NCBI RefSeq assembly: GCF_029623955.1
Contig: NZ_JARSBP010000006.1
Location: 124,001-188,000 of the forward strand
DNA from: Mycobacterium sp. 236(2023)
GTDB lineage: Bacteria > Actinomycetota > Actinomycetes > Mycobacteriales > Mycobacteriaceae
Direction of reading: 5' to 3'
DNA length: 64,000 bases
A model generated the notes under the pieces. That model did not search any database. It was not told the DNA's origin and saw nothing but the letters and a program-made list of their open reading frames with translations. The translations under genes were made by a program, and so were the position numbers. Shown here in pieces: positions 40,214 through 49,084 of this stretch (within the stretch, counting starts at the first letter, position 1; every line of letters begins with the position of its first letter).

Positions 40214-41028
40214 GTGAGAACTGGCTCCGCACAGCACCATTGACACCTTACGACCAGCCCTACGCCTCGCAGCGCCCCGCCTTCACGTGGCTGCTGCAGC
40301 GCGAGATCGTCCGCTACATGAAGGTGTGGTACTACACCGTCGCCGGCCAAGTTCTCGCCGCGCTGCTGTTCGTCTTCGTCTTCGGACTCGCGCTGGGTAG
40401 CCGCATCGCGCCCGTCGGCGGGGTTCCCTACGACCAATTCATCCTCCCGGGCCTCGTCGTGCTCGCAGTAGTGACCGCCGGCTACATCCAAGGCTCCGCC
40501 TCGCTGTTCGAGGCGCGCAAAGACCGATTCATCAATGCCGTGCTGGCCAGCCCGCTGCGCTGGTGGGAGATCAACCTCGCGCTGGTGCTGGGTTCGATCG
40601 TGCGCGGCATCCTGATCTCGGCGGCGATCCTGCTGATCGCGATGCCCCTGACCGGTTCCCACATCGCCAGGCCCGGTTACGCATTCGTCGCGTTCGCCGC
40701 GGTGCTGATCTTCGCCGCGCAGGCCGGGATGATCGCCGGGATGTACAACCAGACCCAGGAACACGTGGCCGCGATCCAGGTGCTGATCGTGCAGCCGCTG
40801 TGCTTCCTCGGCGGGGTCTTCTACTCCGTGCACGACCTCGCGCCTGCCTGGCGAGCGCTGAGCTATCTCAATCCGGTGTTCTACGCGGTCCAGGCGATGC
40901 GCAACGGCATGCTCGGCCACGCCGACATCTCGGCGCCGCTCGCCCTGGTCGTGGTGATCGGGGCCGCCGCGGTTGTCGGCGCCTTCCTGGCCCACAAGTT
41001 CCGCACGGGCGACCGCCTCAAGCCGTGA
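40210..41028 (+). CDS. ABC-2-type exporter permease
   Basis: 272 aa from ATG 40210 (ATGA overlap with the ATPase). Cytosolic N terminus with FTWLLQREIVRYMKVWYYT, then six membrane segments; DQFILPGLVVLAVVTAGYIQGSASLFEARKDR matches the ABC2_membrane pattern, and PLCFLGGVFYSVHDLAPAWRALSYLNPVFY is the conserved late loop. Resembles NodJ/YadH/DrrB exporters. Its place among uptake and desulfurisation genes suggests removal of a desulfurised or toxic product, but this is inference. Confidence 0.87.
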   Translation: MSENWLRTAPLTPYDQPYASQRPAFTWLLQREIVRYMKVWYYTVAGQVLAALLFVFVFGLALGSRIAPVGGVPYDQFILPGLVVLAVVTAGYIQGSASLFEARKDRFINAVLASPLRWWEINLALVLGSIVRGILISAAILLIAMPLTGSHIARPGYAFVAFAAVLIFAAQAGMIAGMYNQTQEHVAAIQVLIVQPLCFLGGVFYSVHDLAPAWRALSYLNPVFYAVQAMRNGMLGHADISAPLALVVVIGAAAVVGAFLAHKFRTGDRLKP

Positions 41029-41035
41029 TCCGTTC

Positions 41036-42349
41036 TCAGGCGAACGCCGCGCGTGCACCGGCTGCGGTGTACTCCCGCTTGTAGATTCCCCTGTCTTGCA
41101 GCAGCGGAACGACATGGTCGACGAAATCTGTCAGCCCGGTCGGTGTGATCGCCGGGTTGATGTTGAAGCCGTCAACCGCGCCCGCGGTGAACCATGCCTC
41201 GATCTCGTCGGCGACCCGCTCGGCCGACCCGACGAACCTCAGATGGGCATTGCCGGAGTCGGTGACCCGCAGGATCTCGCGCAGCGACCCGCCCGCGTCG
41301 GCATGGCTGCGCACTATCTCGTGGAAGCTCCGCTCACCTGCCAGGCTCTCCACCGCAGGCAGCCGGTCCACCGGGAATGGATCGTCGAGTGAGACTCCCG
41401 TCAGGTCGACCCGCAACCGCCCCTCGAGGATGCCGACGGACCGTTCGGGAGGATTTAGGGCGCTGATCTCGTCGTACAGCGCGTGGGCTTCGGCATCAGT
41501 ACCGGCCACGATCGGGATCAGCCCTGGCAACACTTTGACGGGCGGGCCGGACCGGCCCAGCTGTCGCTGGGTCTGGTGGAGTTCGTCTCGGAACGCCCGC
41601 GCTTCGGGGATCGTGCGCTGCGCCGTGTACACGGCATCGGCATAGGCGGCGGCCAAACGCCGGCCCGGTGCTGAGCCACCGGACTGGAACACCAGAGGAC
41701 GATCCTGCGGTGAGCGGGGCACGTCGAGCGCACCGTGTACTGCAAAGTGCTTGCCGCGGTGGCCGATCGGCCGCACCGCGCCGGGCTTGGCTTGGACACC
41801 CGCCGCCTTGTCGATGATCAGCGCGTCGGCATCCCAGCTGTCCCACAGTTGATAGAGCACGTCGAGGAACTCATAAGCCCGCTCGTAGCGCCAATCATGT
41901 TCGGGGAGTTCGTCGTAGCCGAAGTTGCGGGCGGCGTCCAGGGACCCGGAAGTGACGAGGTTGACACCCGCGCGCCCGCCGCTGAGGTGATCGAGGGTGA
42001 CGATCTGGCGCGCGACGTTGAACGGATCGTTGAAGGTCGTCGACAGAGTGGGAATCAATGCGATGTGGGACGTCGAGCCTGCGACCGCCGACAGCAGTGT
42101 CACCGGTTCCAGCGGCGAGAAGAGCGTCGTCCAGTCGTTACTTCGGGCAGCGGGGGTGTTCGCGACGAACAGGCCGTCGAACAGTCCGCGCTCCGAGATC
42201 TGCGCGTACTCCTGGTAATACGCGAGGTCGAGCGCCCGTTCCGGCGTCGCGTCCGGATGCCGCCATCCGCCCTGGGTGAAGCCGATGGCACGGATGACGG
42301 AGTTGAGGATCAGAGTGCGGTCGCTGCCCATCGGATCAGCGTCAGCCAC
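41036..42349 (-). CDS. LLM-class FMN-dependent monooxygenase, DszA/NtaA type
   Basis: 437 aa from GTG 42349 (ATG 42331 is an alternative; neither has a good SD). LILNSVIRAIGFTQGGWRHPDA, IPTLSTTFNDPFNVARQIVTL, LDHLSGGRAGVNLVTSGSLDAARNFG, and C-terminal GSAERVADEIEAWFTAGAVDGFNI place it in the NtaA/DszA group. The usual Trp in GRAGW is Val here. Convergent with the ABC-2 exporter and divergent from the Dpp-type operon at 42530, whose leader and promoter share its upstream region. Confidence 0.85.
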   Translation of the reverse strand: MADADPMGSDRTLILNSVIRAIGFTQGGWRHPDATPERALDLAYYQEYAQISERGLFDGLFVANTPAARSNDWTTLFSPLEPVTLLSAVAGSTSHIALIPTLSTTFNDPFNVARQIVTLDHLSGGRAGVNLVTSGSLDAARNFGYDELPEHDWRYERAYEFLDVLYQLWDSWDADALIIDKAAGVQAKPGAVRPIGHRGKHFAVHGALDVPRSPQDRPLVFQSGGSAPGRRLAAAYADAVYTAQRTIPEARAFRDELHQTQRQLGRSGPPVKVLPGLIPIVAGTDAEAHALYDEISALNPPERSVGILEGRLRVDLTGVSLDDPFPVDRLPAVESLAGERSFHEIVRSHADAGGSLREILRVTDSGNAHLRFVGSAERVADEIEAWFTAGAVDGFNINPAITPTGLTDFVDHVVPLLQDRGIYKREYTAAGARAAFA

Positions 42350-42376
42350 GGTGGTTGCCCGAACAAGGAGGCGCGG

Positions 42377-42439
42377 CTTAACCGATCGTGTAGCAGGAAT
42401 GCGTTGTTCCCCCTCCCGCGGCCCGAGACACTCGATGGC
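42377..42439 (+). promoter_or_regulatory. Promoter of polycysteine leader and importer module 1
   Basis: TTGTTC (42404-42409), a 17-nt spacer, GACACT (42427-42432), then 7 nt to the leader GTG. The -10 departs from TANNNT only at the first base. CTTAAC (42377-42382) lies ~60 nt upstream of the start site and may be an operator. Confidence 0.5.
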
Positions 42440-42484
42440 GTGACATGCCCATGTTGTTGTGCCCGGCTTCTCCCCCGCCGCTGA
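42440..42484 (+). CDS. Polycysteine leader peptide upstream of importer module 1
   Basis: 14-residue ORF from GTG 42440 to TGA 42482-42484: MTCPCCCARLLPRR. Four Cys in seven residues, three of them consecutive TGT codons. It lies 45 nt before the binding-protein ATG on the same strand. Promoter geometry suggests a leaderless start. The downstream SD GAGGA can pair with CTTCTC inside the leader (one G-U pair), a weak candidate for SD masking. Matches the design of mycobacterial cysteine-responsive attenuators. Confidence 0.75.
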   Translation: MTCPCCCARLLPRR

Positions 42485-42529
42485 GCCTTCCGACAGCCGT
42501 GCTCAAGTCACAGATGAGGACCCCATTCC

Positions 42530-44158
42530 ATGACCGTCCACCTCGATCGCCGCGCCTTCCTCGGATTCTCGGCCGCCGTCCTCGGCTCGGGTCTGCTGGT
42601 GGCTTGCGGAGCACCCGGCGGCCAGGCACCGAGTACGAGCCCCAGCGGTCCGACTGGCGACCCGGTCCGGGGCGGCACACTGACATTTTCCGACACCGAG
42701 GCCGTCGCCTCGTGGCAGGCCCAGAAGCTCAGCACCTACAGCGCCGGTAACCTGACCTTCCACACCAATGTGTTCCTGCTGTATTTCGACCCGTACAAGA
42801 AGCAGCTCCAGCCCTGGGTCGCCGAATCGTGGACGAAGAACGACGAGAACACCCGCTTCAGCTTCACGATCCGCAAGGGCATCACGTTCAGCGACGGCAC
42901 CCCGCTCACCCCGGAGATCGTCGCGCAGAACTACGACCTTTACGGGCGCGGTAACGAGGCACTGCGAATCTCGGTGCACCAGCAGCTCTCTCGCGGATTC
43001 GACCACGTCGAGGTGGATGGCGACACCGTCACCGTCGTGCTGAACAAGCCCAACCAGCAGTTCCTCATCGACACGACGCGGCTGAACTCCCCGATCCTCG
43101 GCGCCAAGACCCTCGCCCTTGACCTCGAAGAGGCCGGGCGCCCCGAGAATCACGTCGGCGCAGGGCCGTTCGTTTTCAAGTCGCAGGTCCCCAACCAATC
43201 CGCAGTGCTCGTGCGACGGCCGGGCTATCAGTGGGCACCCGCCGGCTCCCCGAACCAGGGTGAGGCCTATCTCGACGAGATCGTCTGGAAGGTTCTTCCC
43301 GAAAGCGGGCTTCGGACAGGCGCTCTGACGTCCAATCAGGTCGACGTCGCGCGCGGAATCCAGCCCTCCGACGAGTCCGTCATCCAGGCCTCCGGCTACC
43401 AGCTGCTGCTGTACCGTCCCCCGCTGGGCACCTCGAACTACGCGGGCCTGCGCGTCGACAACGAGTTCACCAAAGATCCGCTGGTGCGCCAGGCCCTGGT
43501 ACTGGGCATCGACCGCGACGGCCTGTCCCGCGACGCACTGAGTCCGAGCTACCCGCCGCCGATCTCCATCCTCAACGTCAACAACGCCAACGCCGTCGAC
43601 CTGGCGGGCGAGTTCGCCTACAACCCGGACAAGGCCCGCGATCTTCTCTCTCAAGCGGGCTGGGCGCAAGGGTCCGACGGTATCCGCACCAAGGGCGGCA
43701 CTGCGCTTCACCTGACGGTTCCGCAGAGCGCCCAGCAGGTCGCGCTCGGTCCGGCCTGGGAGTACATCGCCCAGCGGTGGCGCAAGGAACTCGGCGTCGT
43801 GCTCGATGTGCGCAACGATCCGTCGTTCGCCGCAGCGGCCAACAAGGACGTCACCGTGCCGCTGGTGGTGAGCCGGACGTCGATCATCTCGCTCGGCCAG
43901 AGCTTCGGCGGGCCAGGTAACACCGCGCTTCTCGGCTCACCGCCCGAACTCGCGGCACTTTACGATCGCGAACTGGAGGCCAAGGACGACGCCGAGTTCA
44001 AGAACGTTCAGATCGAGCAGCAGAAGGCGTTGATCAAGGGTTCCTACGTGATCGCGTACTTCGAGGAAGCGCAGACGTTCGGGGCGTCGCCCAACGTCCA
44101 CGTGACGTTCCAGACTCAGACGTATCCGGATTTCTACAACGCGTGGAAGAAGCCGTGA
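42530..44158 (+). CDS. Family-5 solute-binding lipoprotein with Tat-like signal
   Basis: 542 aa. N-terminal LDRRAFLGFSAAVLGSGLLV and lipobox LVAC: a twin-arginine motif plus lipid-attachment Cys, so probably a Tat-exported lipoprotein. Family-5 SBP blocks: VAESWTKNDENTRFSFTIRKGITFSDGTPL, HVGAGPFVFKSQV, QALVLGIDRDGLSRDAL. The ending FQTQTYPDFYNAWKKP parallels FSNYTEPLFQSAWKA in the protein at 50439. First gene of importer module 1, behind the polycysteine leader. Ligand unknown, inferred organosulfur. Confidence 0.87.
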   Translation: MTVHLDRRAFLGFSAAVLGSGLLVACGAPGGQAPSTSPSGPTGDPVRGGTLTFSDTEAVASWQAQKLSTYSAGNLTFHTNVFLLYFDPYKKQLQPWVAESWTKNDENTRFSFTIRKGITFSDGTPLTPEIVAQNYDLYGRGNEALRISVHQQLSRGFDHVEVDGDTVTVVLNKPNQQFLIDTTRLNSPILGAKTLALDLEEAGRPENHVGAGPFVFKSQVPNQSAVLVRRPGYQWAPAGSPNQGEAYLDEIVWKVLPESGLRTGALTSNQVDVARGIQPSDESVIQASGYQLLLYRPPLGTSNYAGLRVDNEFTKDPLVRQALVLGIDRDGLSRDALSPSYPPPISILNVNNANAVDLAGEFAYNPDKARDLLSQAGWAQGSDGIRTKGGTALHLTVPQSAQQVALGPAWEYIAQRWRKELGVVLDVRNDPSFAAAANKDVTVPLVVSRTSIISLGQSFGGPGNTALLGSPPELAALYDRELEAKDDAEFKNVQIEQQKALIKGSYVIAYFEEAQTFGASPNVHVTFQTQTYPDFYNAWKKP

Positions 44159-45174
44159 CGGCGCTGACCACAACACCGCGAGGCGGCGGGCCCACCAGTA
44201 GCTGGGCCAGCCCCCGCACCCGGCAACTCCTGCGCTACGTCGGCGGCCGAGTCTTCCAGGCGCTCGTCGTGTTGTGGCTGGCGTACACGCTGACGTTCAT
44301 CGCGATCACGCTGCTGCCGTCGAACCCGATCGACATGTTCGCCGCCGACGACACCGGTGTCATCGATCCGACGACGGTCGAGCAGATGAAGCTGTACTAC
44401 GGCTACAACCACGGCGTCGTGGAGCGGTACTTCATCGAACTCGGACAGGTCGTGCGCGGAGGCCTCGGGTACTCCATGAGCACCGGTCAGACAGTCACTC
44501 ATGCCATCTCCGACGCAGTCGGACCGACTCTGCGCCTGGCAGGCACCGCATTCATCGTCGCGATCCTGATCGCTGCGGCCATCGTCGCGACCGCCACGCT
44601 GGGCCGGTGGCGCTGGGTGCGGGCCTCGGTGGTGACCCTGCCACCGCTTTTCTCTGCCGCTCCGGTGTTCTGGGTCGGCATCGTCGTGCTCAATCTGCTG
44701 TCGTTCCAGCTCGGCTGGATCTCCGCGTTTCCGGACGGTTCGTTCGCCTCGATTCTGGTGCCGTCTCTCGTTCTCGGCCTACCGATGTCGGCGGCGATCG
44801 CCCAGGTGCTCCTCAAGAGCGTCGACACCGTCCTCGCCAGTGATTTCGTCGACGTCGTCCGTGCGAAGGGAGCCGGCAAGCACTGGGTGTTCTGGCGGCA
44901 TGTGGTGCGCAACGCCGCCGGCCCTGGCCTCACCGTGGCGGGCACCGTCCTGGGCAAGCTGGTCGGTGGGACGGTGGTGACGGAGACGGTTTTCGCGCGG
45001 GCGGGTATCGGCCGGGTGCTGCAGACCGCAGTGTCACAGCAAGATGTGTCGCTGGTCCAGGGATTCATCCTCATCATCGCCGGGGTGTACGTGGTCGTGA
45101 ACCTGCTGATCGACCTGCTCTACCCCGTGTTGGATCGGCGCATCCTGCTGACGGCGGGAGGGCCGCAGGGATGA
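44155..45174 (+). CDS. Dpp/Opp-type ABC importer permease (DppB-like)
   Basis: 339 aa, GTG 44155 overlapping the SBP stop (GTGA). Cytosolic ~30 residues, first membrane segment ALVVLWLAYTLTFIAITLLP, the ATDDP-like region PIDMFAADDTGVIDPTTVEQMKLYYG, then five segments with SADTVLASDFVDVVRAKGAG-like EAA loop, ending VNLLIDLLYPVLDRRIL. Counterpart of 52031-52999 in the second module. Confidence 0.9.
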   Translation: MTALTTTPRGGGPTSSWASPRTRQLLRYVGGRVFQALVVLWLAYTLTFIAITLLPSNPIDMFAADDTGVIDPTTVEQMKLYYGYNHGVVERYFIELGQVVRGGLGYSMSTGQTVTHAISDAVGPTLRLAGTAFIVAILIAAAIVATATLGRWRWVRASVVTLPPLFSAAPVFWVGIVVLNLLSFQLGWISAFPDGSFASILVPSLVLGLPMSAAIAQVLLKSVDTVLASDFVDVVRAKGAGKHWVFWRHVVRNAAGPGLTVAGTVLGKLVGGTVVTETVFARAGIGRVLQTAVSQQDVSLVQGFILIIAGVYVVVNLLIDLLYPVLDRRILLTAGGPQG

Positions 45175-46046
45175 CGATCACACCTGAGCTGCACACTCCT
45201 GTTCCGGCGCCGGAGCCGCCGAGACTGCGCCACCGTCGAAAGAGTCTGCGGCCCAGCGATATCGCCACGCTCGTCGCCGCGGTAGTGCTGCTCACCGTCA
45301 TCGCGTGGACGCTGACGCCCGGCTGGTTCACCAGCCACGATCCTCTCATCGGTGACGGGGCGCTGAAGTTCCTGCCGCCCAGTGCCGAGCATTGGTTCGG
45401 CACTGACCGGGCCGGCCGCGACACCTTCGCCAGGGTGGTGCACGGCACCCGTAACACCGTGTACGGAGCCGTGATCGGCACTTCGATCGGCCTCGTCGTC
45501 GGGACTGTCCTCGGTGTGGCGGCCGGGGTACTGCGCGGCGCCGTCGACGCGGTGATCATGCGGGTGGTCGACGTGCTGCTCGCGGTCCCCGGTTTCCTGC
45601 TGGCGCTGTGCGTGGTCGCCGCATTCGGGCCGGGCACCGTCAACGTCGCCATCGGTGTCGGCATCGCCGCCGTCGCACCGTTCGCCCGGGTGGCGCGCAG
45701 CGAAGCACTGCGAGTAGTCCAACTCGAATACATCGATGCGGCACGAATTTCCGGCGCAGGCTCCTCGGCGATTCTGTTCCGTCACGTGTTGCCGAACTCC
45801 TCCGGCCCGATCGTCGCGCTCATCCCCACCGAACTCGGCGAAACCATCCTGACGATCGCCGGTCTGGGTTTCCTCGGTTACGGGGCACCGCCGCCGACGC
45901 CGGAATGGGGCACGCTGCTGTCCGAGGGTCGTGACTACCTCGCCAACGCCTGGTGGCTGACCACATTGCCCGGCTTCGTCGTGCTCATCGCCGTGCTCGC
46001 AGTGTCGCGTGCCGGCCGAATACTGCAGCGCCGCTTTCGGATCTGA
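45171..46046 (+). CDS. Dpp/Opp-type ABC importer permease (DppC-like)
   Basis: 291 aa, ATGA overlap with the previous gene. Long hydrophilic N terminus with RLRHRRKSLRPS, then TM1. HWFGTDRAGRDTFARVVHGTRNT is the DppC block, and YIDAARISGAGSSAILFRHVLPNSS the EAA loop. Ends with FLGYGAPPPTPEWGTLLSEGRDYLANAWWLTTLPGF, a sequence nearly repeated in the second module's DppC, showing common origin. Confidence 0.9.
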   Translation: MTITPELHTPVPAPEPPRLRHRRKSLRPSDIATLVAAVVLLTVIAWTLTPGWFTSHDPLIGDGALKFLPPSAEHWFGTDRAGRDTFARVVHGTRNTVYGAVIGTSIGLVVGTVLGVAAGVLRGAVDAVIMRVVDVLLAVPGFLLALCVVAAFGPGTVNVAIGVGIAAVAPFARVARSEALRVVQLEYIDAARISGAGSSAILFRHVLPNSSGPIVALIPTELGETILTIAGLGFLGYGAPPPTPEWGTLLSEGRDYLANAWWLTTLPGFVVLIAVLAVSRAGRILQRRFRI

Positions 46047-46061
46047 TCAAGGAGCCTCTCC

Positions 46062-47741
46062 ATGACCACCACCCTGCCCGCCGACGACACCAGCGTGGCC
46101 GCCCTGCCCGACAGCGATGCCGTCCTCGAGATCCAGAACCTGACCATCTCCTACCGCGGTGCCGCCCAACCCGCGGTCCGCGGGGCCAACCTGACGATCA
46201 GGGCGGGTGAGGTCGTTGCCGTCATCGGTGAATCCGGCTCGGGGAAGACCACTCTGAGCAGGGCCGCCATCGGCCTGCTGCCGCCGGGGGCGACGATCGA
46301 GAACGGGTCGATCCGGGTGGCGGGGCGCGAGATCACCGGGCTGCCCGAACGTCACCTCGTCACACTGCGCGGCAAGATCGTCGCCCTCGTCCCGCAGGAC
46401 CCTGCGACGTCACTGGACCCGGTGCAGCCGATCGGCCGCCAGATCACCGAGGTTTTCCGTCTGCACGGCGACGGTAACACGCTGTCCCGCAGCGATCTTC
46501 GTGACAAGGTCATCGAACTGCTCGATCTCGTCGGGATCGATCACCCCGAGGCAAGACTGCGGCAGTACCCGCACGAACTTTCGGGCGGAATGAAGCAACG
46601 CGTGCTCATCGCCATGGCATTCGGGCTTCGTCCTGCGCTGCTGATCGCCGACGAGCCGACCTCGGCGCTGGACGTCACCGTGCAAAAGCAGGTCCTCGAA
46701 GTGTTCGACAAGCTCACCGCGCAGACCAAGGTGGCGGTGCTGTTCGTGACGCACAACCTCGCGGTGGCCTCCGACCACGCCACCAGGGCGATCGTCATGC
46801 GCAACGGTGAGGTTCTCGACAGCGGCCCCGTCGATGAGTTGGTGTTCTCCCCCGAACACGAGTACACCCGTCAGCTCATCACGAGCGCCTTCGGTCTCGG
46901 TGACAGGGTCCGCCCGCGTGACCAGAATCCCAACGCCTCAGGCGATCCCGTCCTCGCGGTCAGCGGTCTGACCAAGATCTTCACGCACGGCCCCAACCGT
47001 CACTTCACAGCCGTCGACGACGTGTCCTTCGAGCTCTCACCCAACACGACGTTCGCGCTGGTCGGCGAGTCCGGATCGGGCAAGTCCACGACGGCGCGGC
47101 TGATCCTCGGGCTCACACAGCCCGATGCCGGCGAGGTCCACATCGACGGCCAGGAGGTGAGCCGTCTGCCCAGACGATCGCGCCGCGACGTGTGGCGCAA
47201 GGTCCAACTGGTGCAACAGAACCCGCAGGTCGCCCTCGATCCACGGTTGACCGTCGAGCAGATCGTGGACGAACCGCTGCGCTCCTACAGGCTCGGCGAC
47301 CGGGCCGAACGGCGCCGCCGGGTCGCCGAGTTGCTCGACCAGGTCGGGCTGGCGGGCAGCTACGCCGCTCGTAAACCGCGCGAGCTTTCCGGCGGTCAGC
47401 AGCAACGCGTCGCGATCGCGAGGGCACTCGCGCCCCGGTCCCCCATTGTCGTGCTCGACGAGGCGCTGTCGGCACTCGACGTCGTGACGCAGGGCAGAAT
47501 CCTCGATCTCCTCGACGACGTTCAGCGTGAGCTCCGGCTCACCTACCTGTTCATCTCCCACGACCTCGACCTCGTCAGCTCGATCTCCGATCATGTCGCC
47601 GTCATGCGCCGCGGCCAGGTCGTCGAAACCGGGCCGACCGCAACGATCTTCGCCGAACCCGGCCAGGACTACACCCGCGCCCTCCTCGACGCCACCCCCG
47701 GGCGGCGTCTACGCGACCAACTCGGCCGCGTGAGCGCCTGA
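46062..47741 (+). CDS. Fused double ATPase of Dpp/Opp-type importer (DppD-DppF)
   Basis: 559 aa with two complete nucleotide-binding domains. NBD1: Walker A GESGSGKTT near 56-64, LSGGMKQRV, LLIADEPTSALD, FVTHNLAV. NBD2: GESGSGKST near 332-340, LSGGQQQRV, IVVLDEALSALD, FISHDLDL. Note DEA instead of DEP at the second Walker B. Each NBD ends with a (D/H)EYTRQL or DYTRALL segment typical of Opp ATPases. AAGGAG precedes the ATG. Drives the two permeases upstream. Fusion replaces the separate DppD/DppF seen at 32764-34369. Confidence 0.91.
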   Translation: MTTTLPADDTSVAALPDSDAVLEIQNLTISYRGAAQPAVRGANLTIRAGEVVAVIGESGSGKTTLSRAAIGLLPPGATIENGSIRVAGREITGLPERHLVTLRGKIVALVPQDPATSLDPVQPIGRQITEVFRLHGDGNTLSRSDLRDKVIELLDLVGIDHPEARLRQYPHELSGGMKQRVLIAMAFGLRPALLIADEPTSALDVTVQKQVLEVFDKLTAQTKVAVLFVTHNLAVASDHATRAIVMRNGEVLDSGPVDELVFSPEHEYTRQLITSAFGLGDRVRPRDQNPNASGDPVLAVSGLTKIFTHGPNRHFTAVDDVSFELSPNTTFALVGESGSGKSTTARLILGLTQPDAGEVHIDGQEVSRLPRRSRRDVWRKVQLVQQNPQVALDPRLTVEQIVDEPLRSYRLGDRAERRRRVAELLDQVGLAGSYAARKPRELSGGQQQRVAIARALAPRSPIVVLDEALSALDVVTQGRILDLLDDVQRELRLTYLFISHDLDLVSSISDHVAVMRRGQVVETGPTATIFAEPGQDYTRALLDATPGRRLRDQLGRVSA

Positions 47742-47752
47742 AAGGTATTGAC

Positions 47753-49075
47753 ATGACACGACGCCTGTTTCTCAGCGCGGCCATCAACAGCACCGGTTCG
47801 GCGGGACGGTCATTCGCGGCGCCAGGGACCAATTGGGGGCGGTTCGCCGACTGGAACCACTACCTGACGTCCGCACGGTTGGCCCGCGAAGGCATTTTCG
47901 ATATCGTCTTCGTCTCCGATCATCCAGCGTTGCAGCGGGACAACAGGTCGCGTCCGCTACACAGCTTCGATCCGACGGTGCTGTTCGCGTCAGTGGCCGC
48001 CGCGGTCCCCGACATCGGGTTCTTCCTCACCGCATCGTCGTCGTACAACTCGCCCTACAACCTCGCCCGCCGGCTGGCCACTCTCGATCACATCTCCGGT
48101 GGCCGGGTGATCTGGAACGTCGTGTCCAGCTTCAATCCCGACATCGCCGCCAACTTCTCGGCAGCCCCACTGCCGCAGAGGGCCGACCGATACCGTCGCG
48201 CCGACGAGTTCCTCGATGTCGTCAAGAAGCTGTGGCTGAGCTGGGATACCCCCGAAGGCCCCACACCCGCGGACACGCTGTGGGACCTCGACACTGCCCG
48301 GCCGATTCACCACCACGGCGAATTCTTCGACGTCGCAGGTCCATTGAATGTTCCGATCGGGCCGCAGGGCCACCCGGTGATCGCTCAGGCCGGCGCCTCG
48401 CAGGCGGGCATCGATCTGGCGGCCAAGCATGCCGACATCGTGTACGCCTCGCTACTGCATCCCCAGGCGGCCTTCGACTACCGCGCGCAGCTTGCCGACG
48501 CCGCGGCCCGTCACGGTCGCCCCGCCGACGACATCCGGCTGATGCCCGGTCTGACCGTGATCCTCGGCGAAACCCGCGAGGCGGCCTACCGCAAGCACGA
48601 GGCGCTGCACGGACATCGCGGAGAGGACGGCCTGATCGCCGACTTCCTCAAGCGGACAGCAGTTCTGGATCTGAGCACCGATCTCGATCCGGACAAGCCG
48701 CTGAGCCCCGAACTGTTCACTTACACCGAAGACCAGTTCCGCCCCGTCGGCTTCGTCCGCACTTTCGCCGAACTGACCACGTTGGAGACCATCACTCCGC
48801 GGCAGCTGGTACGCCGGGTCGAGGGCGGGCACCGACTTGCGATCGGCACGGCGCGCGACGTGGCCGACGACATCCTGCGGTGGTGGCGCGACGGAGCGGT
48901 GGACGGCTTCAACATCCACATCCCGGTCCTTCCCGACGGTATCGCCGAGTTCAACCGCGAGGTGATTCCGCTTCTGCAGGCCGAAGGCGCATTCCCGACC
49001 GCCTACGACGGCACCACGATCCGCGAGCGCCTCGGACTTCGGGACCCGCGCCACGTGCCCGCCATCGCGAACTGA
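47753..49075 (+). CDS. LLM-class FMN-dependent monooxygenase, DszA/NtaA type
   Basis: 440 aa. TRRLFLSAAINSTGSAGRS, LTASSSYNSPYNLARRLATL, LDHISGGRVIWNVVSSFNPDIAANF, QAGASQAGIDLAAKHADIVY and GTARDVADDILRWWRDGAVDGFNI mark the NtaA/DszA group. The flavin loop has VIW in place of AGW. 11 nt after the ATPase and 9 nt before a DszC-like gene, so import, S-oxidation and cleavage are encoded by one transcript. Predicted to cleave the oxidised substrate using FMNH2. Confidence 0.87.
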   Translation: MTRRLFLSAAINSTGSAGRSFAAPGTNWGRFADWNHYLTSARLAREGIFDIVFVSDHPALQRDNRSRPLHSFDPTVLFASVAAAVPDIGFFLTASSSYNSPYNLARRLATLDHISGGRVIWNVVSSFNPDIAANFSAAPLPQRADRYRRADEFLDVVKKLWLSWDTPEGPTPADTLWDLDTARPIHHHGEFFDVAGPLNVPIGPQGHPVIAQAGASQAGIDLAAKHADIVYASLLHPQAAFDYRAQLADAAARHGRPADDIRLMPGLTVILGETREAAYRKHEALHGHRGEDGLIADFLKRTAVLDLSTDLDPDKPLSPELFTYTEDQFRPVGFVRTFAELTTLETITPRQLVRRVEGGHRLAIGTARDVADDILRWWRDGAVDGFNIHIPVLPDGIAEFNREVIPLLQAEGAFPTAYDGTTIRERLGLRDPRHVPAIAN

Positions 49076-49084
49076 AAGGGCATC

